Part shown: positions 1 through 11,644 of the stretch, piece by piece | Layout of the letters: every line of letters begins with the position of its first letter | How positions within the stretch are numbered: position 1 is the first letter of the stretch | Source: Lactarius indigo | Taxonomy: Eukaryota > Basidiomycota > Agaricomycetes > Russulales > Russulaceae | Assembly (NCBI GenBank): GCA_025766275.1 | Contig: JAFKAC010000157.1 | Location: 1-64,000, forward strand | Length of the DNA stretch: 64,000 bases | Direction: 5' to 3' | Notes under the pieces: generated by a model | Seen by the model: only the letters and a program-made list of their open reading frames with translations | What the model was told of the DNA's origin: nothing | Databases searched by the model: none | Position numbers and translations under genes: made by a program

Positions 1-2599
1 ATACTGTAGCGACGTACACGCTGAAACTTTGCCCTGAACGTCAAATCCAGTCCGCTACAGCGGGCAGCGTCTGGTGCACGCGGCATCTGCCAAAAAAAAA
101 AAAAAGATGTGTTCTGTGTCACCAGATCAGACAAGCCCATTATAGTAAGTTATGCTCATTACTGTATTTGATTATATTCATTTTGCGGAGCACCCATACT
201 GTACTCCTCGCTCAGTTATGCTTTCATCTACAGCTATAAACTCTTCAACGTTATTACAGTACAATCCTGAGCACCGTTTGCGCCTAGTGCATTCAAGTCA
301 CTCGCGGAGGTACCCCCAACAATTTCCGAGAGCTGAGTGCTGGGGCGGGATTGTAGGCCGCAGTAGAATAAAACTTGAATGTGGCCAGCTGCCCCTTTAT
401 AACCGGTCCTCCTGTTGTCGGCGGTGATGAGACTTCTATCAAATACAGCTACCACGGAGGAAGAGTAGTGGACAGAGGTTTACCACGGGTGCCAAGACAG
501 GCGCAAGCAAGGGCGCGAGTTTGCGTTGCGTTCCGAACGAAGATGCGTGTGGCGTGGAAAAGCGGGGAGTATGGCCCGACACATGCGATGCTCGGAGCGC
601 TGACTTCCTCGTTTGTCGTCAACGGTTGTGTGCTTTGGTGTCTGGTAAATTAGCAACCAGACCGGATGGCCAGAATCAACCGAATTAGGAAATTGCTTTG
701 GATAGCATCATGATGGTTACAGTGCAGGGCTTGGCAAGGAGCTTGGTGTAAAGGTATCCTTGACTCTTGCTTTCACTATCAAAACGACTACATCTCTTCC
801 CCTCCAATCTCAGAATGGTTTGGATATACTACGAGGGGGCAAAAAAAGTTGACGCACTATTCCTAACAGGACTCATACGGAAAGGATATGTGGTCGGATT
901 ACTGGCGCCTTGCCCGGCGCCGTGGGCGTCAGAAAATTGGTCTGAACTTTGAAGTTTTCTGATTTGCGAGTATCGGGTGCTATCCTGTTTACAGTTACTG
1001 TACCATATTTCAGAAACGCCTCGCTCTCACTATCATGCTTGCTTCTATGCCTCAGGAAGCAATGCGATCTTTTAGTCTCCTTAGCAAGCTCCTTGGAGGA
1101 CAACGACACGCCCTACATCACGCCGGCGCAGAGTGGACCGACCTCTCGCTTCACAGCCATTGGAAAGTGAAGTCCGGTACTGTACCCGCTGGTCGTTATG
1201 TAACGGTGCTACATCGTTACCTCGTGCAGGTGGGTTACCGCGACAGTGTACTGTATCCATTGGAAAAGAAGCATAGCCGCAAGAAGACTTCAACCTAGCG
1301 GTGGCGCCACGTGGACGCGCGCTCGGCGTCTTCCGGGAGCTCGCCCCACCCTTCTCCTGACCAGCTCCTCTCCCGAACTCACCGCCGAGCTGGCGCAGAC
1401 CCAGACACAGGCATGGGTCCAGGAGGTCATGGACCAGCTCGTGGGTCCTGTCCTCCCTGTCGATAGGGCTACAGTGTTGCACGAGACCGGCGCTGACGCC
1501 AGGCCCGTGCAGCGCAAACGGGAGTAGTTGGGGAAAGAGGGGCAGGGGCAAAAGTCATCCACCGATGACTTATGCACGCTTCGCGTGCAGCTTGAGATGC
1601 AGCTGCTCGCTTGAAGCAGGTTCAACGTCCCACTGGACCCCGACTAGATGGAGTAGGAACAAGGGCGGACTTCTTGAAGGTCTGTGACTCGCCTGTCCTG
1701 TAGTATGAAGGCCGTCCAGCGCTGCGGTAACGCTACTCGAAGATCTTGGCGAGCACAATGACCTTGTCTCTGTTTTTCCTTCCGCTGAGTATTTCTTCAC
1801 GCCCGAGTATCGGAATACTAGCCAGTGACCACTACTATGACCATCTCACTAGCCCCATGTCCGACAGTATTTTCCCCCAGGGCAGTCTGTCGGAAAGCGC
1901 CTGCAGTGATTGGTACATTGCGGAGAGACAATAAAGGAGACAAAGGTCACCGTAAAGCCGACCAGAGAGAAACAAAACTAGCGGGGTTGCAAAGAAGTAG
2001 ATTATACGGTTTTCATTCATCCATTCGTGAATACTGTATGTGCGTGAATCTGTATAACGAGTGCGGCATGCTTGGTCAGAAGACGCGTGGCAGGGGCACG
2101 GCGGGGACCGGGAAGCAGGGAATGATTTGGTTTTTGTGCTGTCGAAAAAACTGCACTCGCCACCCCTTGCAAAGCAGTTGTATGCGTGCCTAACGGCTGG
2201 ATCCGAGACGATCATAACAGAAACAGCCTACAGCGTCTAGCCTAGTAGATATCTCGATTCCCCGCAATCTGTTACGAAAGAAGCCGCGGCGCCCGCATTA
2301 GTTGTGGAAACTCGAAATACAATACCGTAATATGTCCTTCTTACCACAGCGCAATCCTTTTAATGATAGTTCTCGCACGTACACACCATCTTTCCTACTA
2401 ACGATTTTCCCTCTCTCTCGGTAATCTCAGTTCCGGTTGACGTCTCAGATACTTTTGAAGCTTATAGCTCGAAGCTTGAAAGGTTAGTCGTCACCGATGC
2501 TCCGTGTCAACACTTCGCTCAGAGTCGCTGCTAATAGGCTCTGACGTATCAATCTGCAGCTGCACTTAGCAGCGTCGGCGTCTTCCTTTATCTACACTC
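1..2599. other. Intergenic region with no confident gene
   Basis: About 2.6 kb without a gene model I can support. One GC-rich patch at 1035-1527 looks mildly coding and is listed separately. The last part, from about 2335, belongs to the 5' flank of the duplicated DUF6533 unit: its pyrimidine-rich stretch near 2400-2430 recurs near 6150-6180. Confidence 0.5.
1035..1527 (+). other. Weak coding-like patch, possible gene relic
   Basis: Two plus-strand frames look more protein-like than their surroundings. One begins at 1035 (MLASMPQEAMRSFSLLSKLL). The other ends at 1527 with an amphipathic stretch containing ELAQTQTQAWVQEVMDQL and a basic C-terminus. A 3' splice site (CCTAG) near 1300 could join them, but I could not build one consistent model or recognise a family. 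It may be a decayed gene or chance. Confidence 0.2.
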
Positions 2600-5140
2600 A
2601 TGGTACAACAGTCACTTACGCTGCAGCTGTTGACGTCCGGGTTGAATACAGTGACTATGTTGGTCTTCGTTTATTGTCTCGGAGTTATGCAGTCATGTAC
2701 TGACAGCGGCTTTACTCATTCTTACTGGCGGCATCTAGCGGGCGTTACGCCCTCACATGTGAGCGCGTTCCTCCCTCATACGGTCAAAGTCACCCTATTG
2801 TGGCCATTTCTAGCCTCCTGTACGTTCCCCTCTGAGCTTCGGCGTCCCGCGGATATATCTTGGTGATTAACCCTCCTATGATAGACGTCGTCTGCTTCTA
2901 TGATTGGTTCATATCGTACGTTGAATCTCGACACTTCATTGGACTTTTGAGACTCGAAATACTTATTTTGACTTCGGTGCTTAGGCTTGACCAGGAAATC
3001 ACTCTTGTGAGTATTCATCTTCATCTGCCGAGGATTAGTTGATTAATTACTGTTGACTTGCAGATATACCCCGCTCCGTGGACTGTTGTGAAAGCCGCAT
3101 ATGTGTTTTGTCGCTATTTCCCAATGGCCATCGCACCGTTCCACTTGTGGGGTCTCGTCGGTAACCATGAGCAACGTGTTTGCGAGTCATATTATCGCGC
3201 TATATATGCCTGTAAAATGCCTACGGTGCGCCTACTCGTACTTTCCATCTAATGTTTCCTCACGAATTGATTATAGATGTTGTCGGCACAATGTAAGTAA
3301 GACTAGGTCTACATGGTCCACACTTAGTCACATGTGTGGTCGTATCCTCAGTTATTCTAATGATGCGTACATACGCTTTTGCTGGAAGGAAGAAAACGAT
3401 TCTAGCCGTTCTTTCAATCATCTACTTGGGGCTTGCCGGCGTTGTTATTTGGGTTCTGAGCAAAGAATTAACCCGTCTGTGCCGAAGATCTTGTTTGTGA
3501 AGGTGTACTCCTGATCATTCAATGGAATTACAGTGTCCCTCTTGTTCTTGATCCTCAAACGCAGCGGCTGTTTCGCCGTTTCGAATCAACCGACTATCAG
3601 TGAAGTACTGGTCAATGCAGCACATGGAGTCAATACAGTGCCGGTGCCCATTGCCTATCACATGGGGGTGTGTCTCAGACTTGGACGTGCTTTTCTGATC
3701 ATACTGACAAGAGATTTTCCTCGCTCACTGCCAGATAATTTCTGTAAGGATATCTTGTTGTTGCTATCACTCTGGCCAAACACAGCATTTCATAGATACT
3801 CGCGACCATTTTCGATTGCCTCAACATGTTCGTGGTGATTTGGGTGAGTCTGACGACGAAGCCTTTCCTTGTCGTGAACGATAGCATTGTAAATTGATCC
3901 AGCACTACGTTCGGCGTGGTTCTCTTGGCTCGCTAGGCCAGAGCATTCTAAGGCAAGGCAGGTCTTTATTTACCCAATGGGTCACCGACGCAGTCTGTCA
4001 CAATTTTTTTGTCCTGGTCACATAGGGATACTGGTCTACGTCGTCATGACAGCCTTGAATGCGTTGGCAATTGGGACTTTTCTCAGGTAAGAAGTCGTCA
4101 ACGACCGTCCAGATTGCAATAAAATTGACTAGGTCCTGTCATAGCTCAAATATGGTCCATGAGGGCCTTGGTTCAGCTTCTTCGTTTTCGTTCATTCTAC
4201 CGTCCCCTCTGGTGATCTATTTTTCTTCCCAGCTATGCTCGCTTTGCTGATTATTGTCGATTCTGTTTCTAGTCATGTCGGTTGTACGTTTCACGCTCTC
4301 TGCAAAGTCCTTTACTGGTTCAAACATCATGTTTTCTTAGGGTACTAATGCTGCGACGGAAAGCGTCTCCGACTGAGACAGAACTTCGTATCGAATACTC
4401 GCACATGGTCAATGAGGCCATCGAGATGGCCCCCGTCAAGTGGCGTCCCGAAGAGGTATCAGGGGGTTTCGTGCCGTTCGTCTCAACGGATACTGAAGCT
4501 CAGCCTTGATGTACCGGGGCCTACCTCCTTCTGAGGTGTACCATAATCCGATGAGCGCCTATGGTTTTCAGTTCACCATGAAGGCAGAAGACATGTGTCA
4601 AATTACGGAATGGACAAGGAAACGAATTGTTTTACTAAGTGGGATAATGCTGTAAACACTATACTGTCAGTAAGTTGTTCAAAGAGTATAATATTGATGC
4701 TGAAAACAATCTCAAAATCGGAAGAATCCTGAAGTCGTTTCATTGCCGACAGAGGGCCCATAACAGATGTGTCGTGAGCCGGGAAAGTCCCAACAGAGAG
4801 GTCCCCGAGGGTTTTATGCCATTTGGGCGATGACTTGGGACTTGCACATGTAATAATAGTACGCGACGTCACAGAAATGGTTAGTAGAAATATGTTGAGC
4901 CCACCGTGACGATGGTGATTCAGGCTATGAGGGAAGGTTCAGCACGTTCAGGTTTGAACCTACCCGAACCAGACCGACGGTAGCGTAGCATAACGTCCAC
5001 CACCAAAGCAGGGTGGGAGTGTCGATACACTCGACAGGTGTAAATGGAAGTACTCTTCAGGCACGTGAGTTGTGACCTGACCTTCAGCGGTTGACAACGT
5101 CGATACAGGTGTTGATACGTAATGTTGTTGGCTTGGACCA
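2335..5140 (+). repeat. Tandem duplication unit, copy 1 (DUF6533 gene A plus flanks)
   Basis: Direct repeat with 6090-8990. Homology covers the 5' flank, all recognisable exons and introns, and about 600 bp of 3' flank (compare 4870-4920 with 8805-8850). Offsets between copies are 3720 bp at the start codon, 3701 bp at the stop codon and about 3935 bp in the 3' flank, so spacing changed mainly outside the gene. Divergence is high in introns and low in the central exon, which indicates an old duplication. Confidence 0.7.
2600..4509 (+). CDS. DUF6533-domain multi-pass membrane protein, copy A
   Basis: Member of the DUF6533 family, abundant in Agaricomycetes and predicted to have about seven helices; the biochemical function is unknown. 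Exons that join in phase: 2600-2658, 2739-2758, 2885-2915, 2985-3006, 3064-3225, 3277-3292 and 3352 to about 3480. The spliced protein carries CFYDWFISLDQEITL, then APWTVVKAAYVFCRYFP and APFHLWGLVGNHEQRVCESYY, then ILMMRTYAFAGRKKTI, the usual family order. Later exons near 3533-3690 and 4150-4270 are hydrophobic. The last exon (about 4334-4509) is hydrophilic and cytosolic-looking, containing MLRRKASPTETELRIEYSH. The splice after exon 7 and the fifth to seventh helices are not resolved. The first donor is GTTGGT, weaker than GTGAGT in copy B. A functional gene is likely because exon sense is preserved against the paralogue. Confidence 0.7.
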
Positions 5141-6319
5141 AGGATGGGGTGCTAGTGATGAGGAATGTAATACACTAACATGTCAATGGCAGGACACGAA
5201 GAAAAATGTCAGAACGAATTAGCCTTCATTTGAACGAGATGGGAGAAGATGGTATGATTCGGACTACATGAATTGAATTAGTCTCTCGATTACCCGCCGC
5301 CGCAGCTCTAGAGCAATTGCGCAATGGGGCCAGGGAGCCCAGGAATGGCGGAGTATCATTATCCGCCGAGGGAAATAAAGTTTTTTATGCTGTGTGCCGC
5401 TATCCATTCCACCTCTTGAGCGCCCCTTGTGCACGTGTGCCTCGTTGGGCGCTACGGTAGCAATTTGGACGTCCTGATTGAATGTGATCACATAACGAAA
5501 CCTTGTCTGACTCGGCGGACACACCTTTTTTTTCTTGTTTGACTGATGGGCCCGCGCGACAACGCGTGCGCCCGGCAGGCCCCACGTCCTTACTGTAATT
5601 AGCCTGGTTTGACATTCAGGGAATCAGGGCGAGGTTTCGGTACTTTTAAAGTGTACAGTAAGTGCGGTAGACAGTGACGTCGATCACATGTGGTGATCAT
5701 GAAGACCAGAATTTGAATTTGAATTTGAACTTAGTCCGCTGTTAACAAGCAACAAGTCGTCTAACACACCAGAGGACATTCACTACAGGCCCTACAGAAC
5801 GGTGTGTATGCAACGCTGTAGGTTCGTCGGAGAGAAGACGAGGCCCGGCGAGTGCTCCGAACAATTAGGCTGGGACGCCGCGCCGCGGCTTAGCTTGGGC
5901 GGGTAGAAAACGTGATCAAAGGAGCATGCCGGATGCGAAGGCGCTAGAATAAACCGACACCAGTCGTGCTGAGAAGCTCGCGAAACCCGAAGGACAGACA
6001 CCCCACAGCGCCCATATATTGATTCCTTGCCACATTTGCCGCACAGGAACCTATTTATTCCATAGCCACTCTGGAAAATGGAAAGATTATGTATGTCTCC
6101 TTATCACAAGGCGATCCCTTTTAGTTCTCGCATGTCCGCATAGTCTTTCCCGCCAACTGTTTTCCCTCTCTCTCGATAGTTACTGCACCTCTTGAAGTTC
6201 GAAGCGGTACGCCATCGACTGTCTCTGTCTACATTTCGCTCATGGCGCTGCCGCTAGTAGGCTGGGACATAGTATCGTTCTGCTGTACGACTTGGCAGCG
6301 TCCATACCGTTCCACAACT
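4510..6319. other. Intergenic spacer between the DUF6533 paralogues
   Basis: 4510-5140 is the shared 3' flank of the duplication. 5141-6089 is unique and shows no gene; it includes a short (AATTTG)n run near 5711-5730. 6090-6319 is the copy of the gene's 5' flank. Open frames on the minus strand at 4603-4872 and 8589-8945 lie in homologous DNA but do not share a conserved protein sequence, so I treat them as non-coding. Confidence 0.5.
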
Positions 6320-8990
6320 ATGGACGAACAGTTGCCCACCCTGCAGCTGTTGGCGTCCAGCCTGAGTTTACTGGCCATGTGAGTCCCAATTAATTTTTTT
6401 GGAGGGCATATACTGACCGAGAGGGTTTACCTGTTCGTGCTGGTCGCATCTAGCGGGCGTTATACTCTCACATGTGAGTGTGTTCCTTCCCTGTGCCATC
6501 AAAGTGATCAATCGAGACCATTTCCAGCTGCCTGTACGTTTCCCTTGAGACTCAGCCCGCCATTGGTGTATCCTGATGACTAGTCTCCTAGACACTGTTT
6601 GTTTCTATGATTGGGCCGTATCGTTCGTTGAATTTTAACGCTTCATTGATTCCCGGAACGAGAATGCTAAACTTGACTCCTGTGTTTAGGCTGGAGGAGG
6701 AAGTCGCTTTTGTGAGCCTGTACCTTTTTCCCGTACCAAGGGGCAGTTAGTTGATTTTTGACTTGTAGGTATTCTCTGCTCCGTGGAATACCGTCAAGGC
6801 TGCGTATCTATTCTCCCGCTATTACCCACTGGCGGTCGCACCGTTCCACTTCTGGGGTTTTCTCGGTGACCACGAGCAACGCGTTTGCGAGTCATACTAT
6901 CATGCACTTTCTCTCTGTACCATACCGACGGTGCGCTCACTCATATCTCCCATCCGGTCTTGCCTCACGATCTAGCTTTAGATAGTTTCAGCACAATGTA
7001 AGCACGACTGGCTCCACGTGGTTCACAAGCTGTTAATTACACTCATGACGGTCCTCAGTCATTCTGATGTTGCGTACATATGCATTCTCTGGGAGGAAAA
7101 AAGAGATTCTCGCCATTCTTTCGACCGTCTTGTTCGGCCTGACCGGCTTTATGATTTGGGTGTCGTGCAAACAGTTAATCCGTCTGTACTGAAGACCTCG
7201 TTTATCAAAGTATATCACGTGTATTCCTGACTTTCGGTGGCATCGCAGTGTCCCCCTTGTTCCTTGCGGTCGAGCGCACTGCCTGCTTCGGTATTTCAGA
7301 TCCACCGAGCATTAATGTAGTGCAGGCGGCCAGCGAAATACTAGGGATCAGTGTAGTGCAGGTGCCCTTCTCGTATCACTTAGGAGTACGTCTGGGGCTT
7401 TGGCGTGTTTTTCTCTGGTTATACTCATAAGATTTTTTTTCTTGGTCAGCTCATCTTCGTGCGATGTCACTTGTCACTTGCTATCTCCTTGGCTGAAGCT
7501 CCTACTAGGTACTCACTGCATTGTTCGATGGCTTCAACTTGTTCGTGATGCTTTGGGTGAGTTTAATGTTGCCTTGTCTACCTGAATGTTAACTCGGCAC
7601 AGCACTGTTATAGGGATCGTCATACCCTCGGCTCGCTAGCCCAGAGTATTCTGAAACAAGGCAGGTCATGGTCTGCATCATCGGTGCGATCTGTCATTCT
7701 TATTTGGTTCTGGTAACATAGGGATATTCCTCTACATTATCATGACAGTATTGAACACGTTGACGATTGGATCATTTTTCAGGTGAGAAGTCGTCAAAGC
7801 CCATCCAGACCGCAATCGATTGACCAGGTCTTTCCGTAGCTCACAGATATTGCATGAAGCCAAGGCCATTGGTCCTTGGTTTGCGTACGTTCTACCGTCC
7901 CCTCTGGTAATTGGTTCTTCTCTCCCCAGCTATGTTCGCACTGATGGTTATTGTCACTCCTCTTGTCAGTCATGTCGATTGTACGTGTATCACTCCCTGA
8001 ACAGTCCTTCCTGGTTCAATCGTTCTGTTTTATTTGTTCAGAGTGCTGATGTTGCGCCGGAAAGCGTCTCCCACGGAGACACAACTCCGTAATCAATACT
8101 CCCACGTTGTCAACGAAGCCCTTGAGATGCTCGCCGTAGAGTCGCATCTTGGAGAGACATTAGAGGACACCACACTATCCGTCTCGAATGATGCTCACGC
8201 CCAACCTTGATAAGCGTAAGCCTATCTCCTGATGTATACCATAACAAGCACGTGAGCTCAGAATAATGGTTAGTGGGAGAAGCGTGCCTGTGCGGTGCTA
8301 TGACTGAGGGTCATCGTACGAGACCATAAGTCTGTTGGCGGGCACCGTGTACAATACTTTGCCGGCTCCACCTTCTCAATGAGCGCAGAACTTTCAGCTG
8401 GAGGACCATAAAGGTGCGGAAGACATGTTTTTTTAGTCAGTAGATATCATGCTAACGCTACGGAAGAAGATGCGCAAATGTTATGGATATGGATCGGGAG
8501 GCAACAACTTATTTCATGTGTCCATAAGGCCGCCGAGGGCCTCGCCAGTTTACCAGATAAGCACCAAGTAAATAGAGGCTAGTAAACACTATAAACAGTT
8601 TAATATGAAACCTTCTCGAAAATGGTAGCTGAAGTCGCCTCTACAGATAGAGGCTTGTGATGGGCTCTGCCTTGGCAGATTACCGTGGGTGGAAAAAAGT
8701 TCATCAATGGAGACCTCTGTCTCCATGATAGCCAGGCGAAGTTGTCTCATGCCATCTGTGCGATCGGTCACCTGCAACTCGGGCATGCGAGACCGGTACA
8801 CGACATCACAAAACTGGTTGGACGGGCGAATTCCGATGGTGATTCGAGCCGCGACCGTGTGTGGACACAGAGTGGGTGTGTTGCTATGGGCCCAAGGATT
8901 CCACGAGTCAAGAAGCTTGCGCCACATACAAGTCAACAGATACATTCTGCCGTTTTGTCCACGTCCTCCACAGGGCGAGATTGATGATTA
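6090..8990 (+). repeat. Tandem duplication unit, copy 2 (DUF6533 gene B plus flanks)
   Basis: Second copy of the unit at 2335-5140, in the same orientation. Both copies keep the same exon sizes (59, 20, 31, 22, 162 and 16 nt) and phases, which gives independent support to the gene models. Confidence 0.7.
6320..8210 (+). CDS. DUF6533-domain multi-pass membrane protein, copy B
   Basis: Tandem paralogue of the gene at 2600. Exons in phase: 6320-6378, 6454-6473, 6592-6622, 6690-6711, 6769-6930, 6982-6997 and 7059 to about 7180. The protein reads MDEQLPTLQLL, then VCFYDWAVS, then APWNTVKAAYLFSRYYPLAV, then APFHFWGFLGDHEQRVCESY, then ILMLRTYAFSGRKKEILAIL. A further exon lies near 7248-7390 (SPLFLAVERTACFGISDPPS). 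The terminal exon ends at 8210 and keeps RRKASPTETQLRNQYSH as in copy A. Function is unknown in this family; a membrane sensor or receptor role is often guessed but is not shown here. The middle-to-late splice sites are uncertain. Confidence 0.7.
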
Positions 8991-9808
8991 GCGCTTAGCA
9001 CTGACGCATCAGACAGGTGTCGGCGCGCAAAGGTCTGTACAAGCGCAGTCTCTACTTATTTGACAGTCGAATAGCTTATATGTCACACTGAGGCTGAAAC
9101 TTGAGAAGATTCGTCGCCCATTGATTGACGGTCCCCACCCGTTACAAGAAATTCGTCGCCCATACAATAGTATTGATTGGCAGTCCTTACCCACTATAGC
9201 TCGAGGCCGTAAGTGGGGACATGAATTCCTTCTGTTGCCAAGGCCACGGTCTTCCTCCGCAGCTTGGAAGCTAGACACAGCCGCCCACTCTGAGTCAGGC
9301 TGAATTCAGGTACTGTCCTGTCATAGACCTCACGGTGGTGGTCAAGGTGGTGGTCAAGCGCGAAGGGCGAAGTCACGCTTTGTAACGCCCCAATTTCGGA
9401 AGGCGTGACGCTTGGCATACACTGGCACGAGAAGTTCAAGTTGGTGCAAGCGATTCCTTGGGACGAAAGGTAGAACACATCATGATGTTACTGTATCCAC
9501 GAGAAGGACTTGTAATTATTCTAGAATGAATTTTGCAATGAAACTTTGACCGTAATAATTGAATGTAATAGAAACGAGCCTGGTCGTACGTATTGGCCGA
9601 GGCTAGCAACTGTGACTTGGATAACGAGGGCAAGAGAGTAAGAGCCAAGCTTGCCAAGGGTGGTTATCGTACAGTATCGATTGAACCAAAGCTGAGCGAG
9701 CAACTCGGAGTGCCTGACATGGTGTCCGATGTTGGGACAGCACTGGAATACAGTGTCGAATGATGGGTGCCTCTCCTTTAGTCGTTATCGACACACTTTG
9801 TTTTTCTT
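8211..9808. other. Intergenic region upstream of RFT1
   Basis: 8211-8990 is the 3' flank of the DUF6533 duplication. 8991-9808 is unique and has no gene I can support. It contains a small direct repeat: ATTCGTCGCCCAT occurs near 9108 and again near 9151, each followed by a GATTG(A/G)C(G/A)GTCC-like sequence. A short repeated GGTGGTGGTCAAG lies near 9331-9357. Confidence 0.5.
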
Positions 9809-11644
9809 ATGGAGGTCAAGCCCACCACTGACAACCCTCGTTCTCACCACCATGCTGCCACGTCCACCCCACCCAACTCTGGCTTACTCGCAGCGTCCCT
9901 CACCTCTGTCTCTTCCTTAGTCTTCCTCCAGCTCTTTTCAAGAATCTTCACGTTCGTTCTGAACCAGGCCCTCGTGCGCCTTGCCACCCCGCAAACATTC
10001 GGCACCGCAACCGTGCAATTCGAGCTGCTGCTCTCAACCACCCTCTTCCTGTCCCGCGAGGGCGTGCGTACCGCCCTGCTGCGCCAGCGGAAGAACGTGC
10101 CGCCCGACCTCGCCCGCAACATCTCGCTCCTCCCAGCTTACGTTGGTGCGCCGATCGCCGTAGCCCTCGCCGTCCTATATTCCGCGACCAGTGCCCCTGC
10201 CGTGCGCGCCCAGCCGCACTTTCACCTCAGCGTGTCGATATATGCCCTTGCCGCCGCCCTCGAGCTCGCCGCAGAGCCGCTCTACATCCGCGCACAGAAC
10301 GAGCTGCGCGTGGACGTGCGCGTGCGTGCGGAGGGAGCGGCCGTGTTCTCGAAGACCCTCACCACGTTCTTAGGACTTGCGTTCGCTCCGCCGGCATGGG
10401 CGCTCGTCGCTTTTGCTGCAGGACAGGCTGCCTACGCCTTCGCCACGTTCATAGTCTTCTGGAACTATTGTGGGTGGTCAACGCGGTATGCCCTCCGTAG
10501 GGTTACACTGGGTGACCGTGGCCAGTGAGTTTCTTGTTTGCTGGCACCGACGCCGCCGGTGCTGATCCCTTTTGTAGCAAGAAGGACGCATACTTTGATC
10601 AGGAACTGCTACATCTCTCTGGCGCTATGACTGCCCAGTCGGTTGTGAAGCATTTCCTAACAGAAGGAGATAAGCTACTTATATCCCGCCTCAGTCCGCT
10701 GGCAGACCAAGGCGGCTATGCTATCGCATCCAACTATGGTGCGTCTCAGCAAGTCGTGGGGTCACTTACATTTACCTAATACATAACAGGTTCGCTCGTC
10801 GCACGCGTCGTGTTCCAACCCATTGAAGAGACTTCACGCATCTTCTTTTCCAAATCTCTATCCTCCTCCCCATCATCATCGTCCAGCGAAAACGACCAAG
10901 AGGCGCTGCAAACCGCCGTCGAACTGCTGTCGACCCTCCTTCTCCTCTTCACACACTTCCTCCTTCTCCTCCTGGTCTTCGGCCCACCATACCTGCCGCT
11001 AGCGACCGCATTGGTGCTGCCTCCACGATACCAGCAGACCTCCGCACCGCGCATACTGCGCGCCTTCCGGTTCTACCTCCCCGCAATGGCGTACAACGGC
11101 GTGCTCGAGGCGTTCCTCGCCTCCGTATGCACCCCCGCGGACCTCCGCGCCCAGAGCCGGATGATGGCCGCCGCCTCCGCCGCGCTCATCGCCACCGCGC
11201 TCGCGGGTGCACGTGTGTTCGACGCCGGCGACGCCGCGCTCGTCTGGGCCAACACCGCAAGCATGGCCGTGCGCGCGCTGTACGCCTGGCGCTTCGCCCG
11301 CAGATTTTGTAAGGCCCGCGCAGCGCCACAACGCCAACGGGAGACCGAACGCGCGCTGGGGCTCGCTGCTCTACGTCCCCCGCTCGGCGTGCTCGTGGCG
11401 TTTGCGGTTGCCGCGGCCTGCACGCGCTGGAGCGCCGCTGCGCATGCGGATGTCCGGCTATCGTTGTGGGCGCAGCGCTGGCACGTTGCGCTGGGCGGTG
11501 TTTGTCTCGGTGTCTGTCTCGCCGTGTGGTGCGTTCCATTCTCCTCTTCCGCGTGAAAAGACCTGATGCTCTTCTTTTAGCTACGTCTTGGAGCGGCGTC
11601 GGTTTGCGAGGACGATCGGAGTTTTGAGAAGGAGTCGGAAGTGA
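9809..11644 (+). CDS. RFT1: RFT1-like ER membrane protein for dolichol-linked Man5GlcNAc2 translocation
   Basis: RFT1 family proteins are needed for Man5GlcNAc2-PP-dolichol to reach the ER lumen during N-glycan precursor assembly; whether RFT1 is itself the flippase is disputed. Exons 9809-10524, 10578-10738, 10790-11528 and 11581-11644 join in phase to 559 aa, close to the known family length (about 540-575). The N-terminal exon has a hydrophobic helix beginning [20 protein letters not shown] and a segment [13 protein letters not shown]. Exon 2 carries the hallmark [16 protein letters not shown]. Exon 3 holds IEETSRIFF, a serine-rich loop and several membrane helices. The small last exon supplies the basic tail [20 protein letters not shown]. 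It is missed if exon 3 is read through to the stop at 11556. Upstream in-frame starts are not convincing. Confidence 0.92.

Noticed and set aside
4603..5141. Minus-strand frames downstream of the DUF6533 genes (also 8589-8945) as a second duplicated gene
   Set aside because: The DNA is homologous between copies but the translated frames do not align, so there is no sign of protein-level selection.
10999..11423. Several GC-rich frames on both strands inside the RFT1 exon
   Set aside because: The RFT1 frame is supported by family motifs and splice phase; the others are composition shadows.
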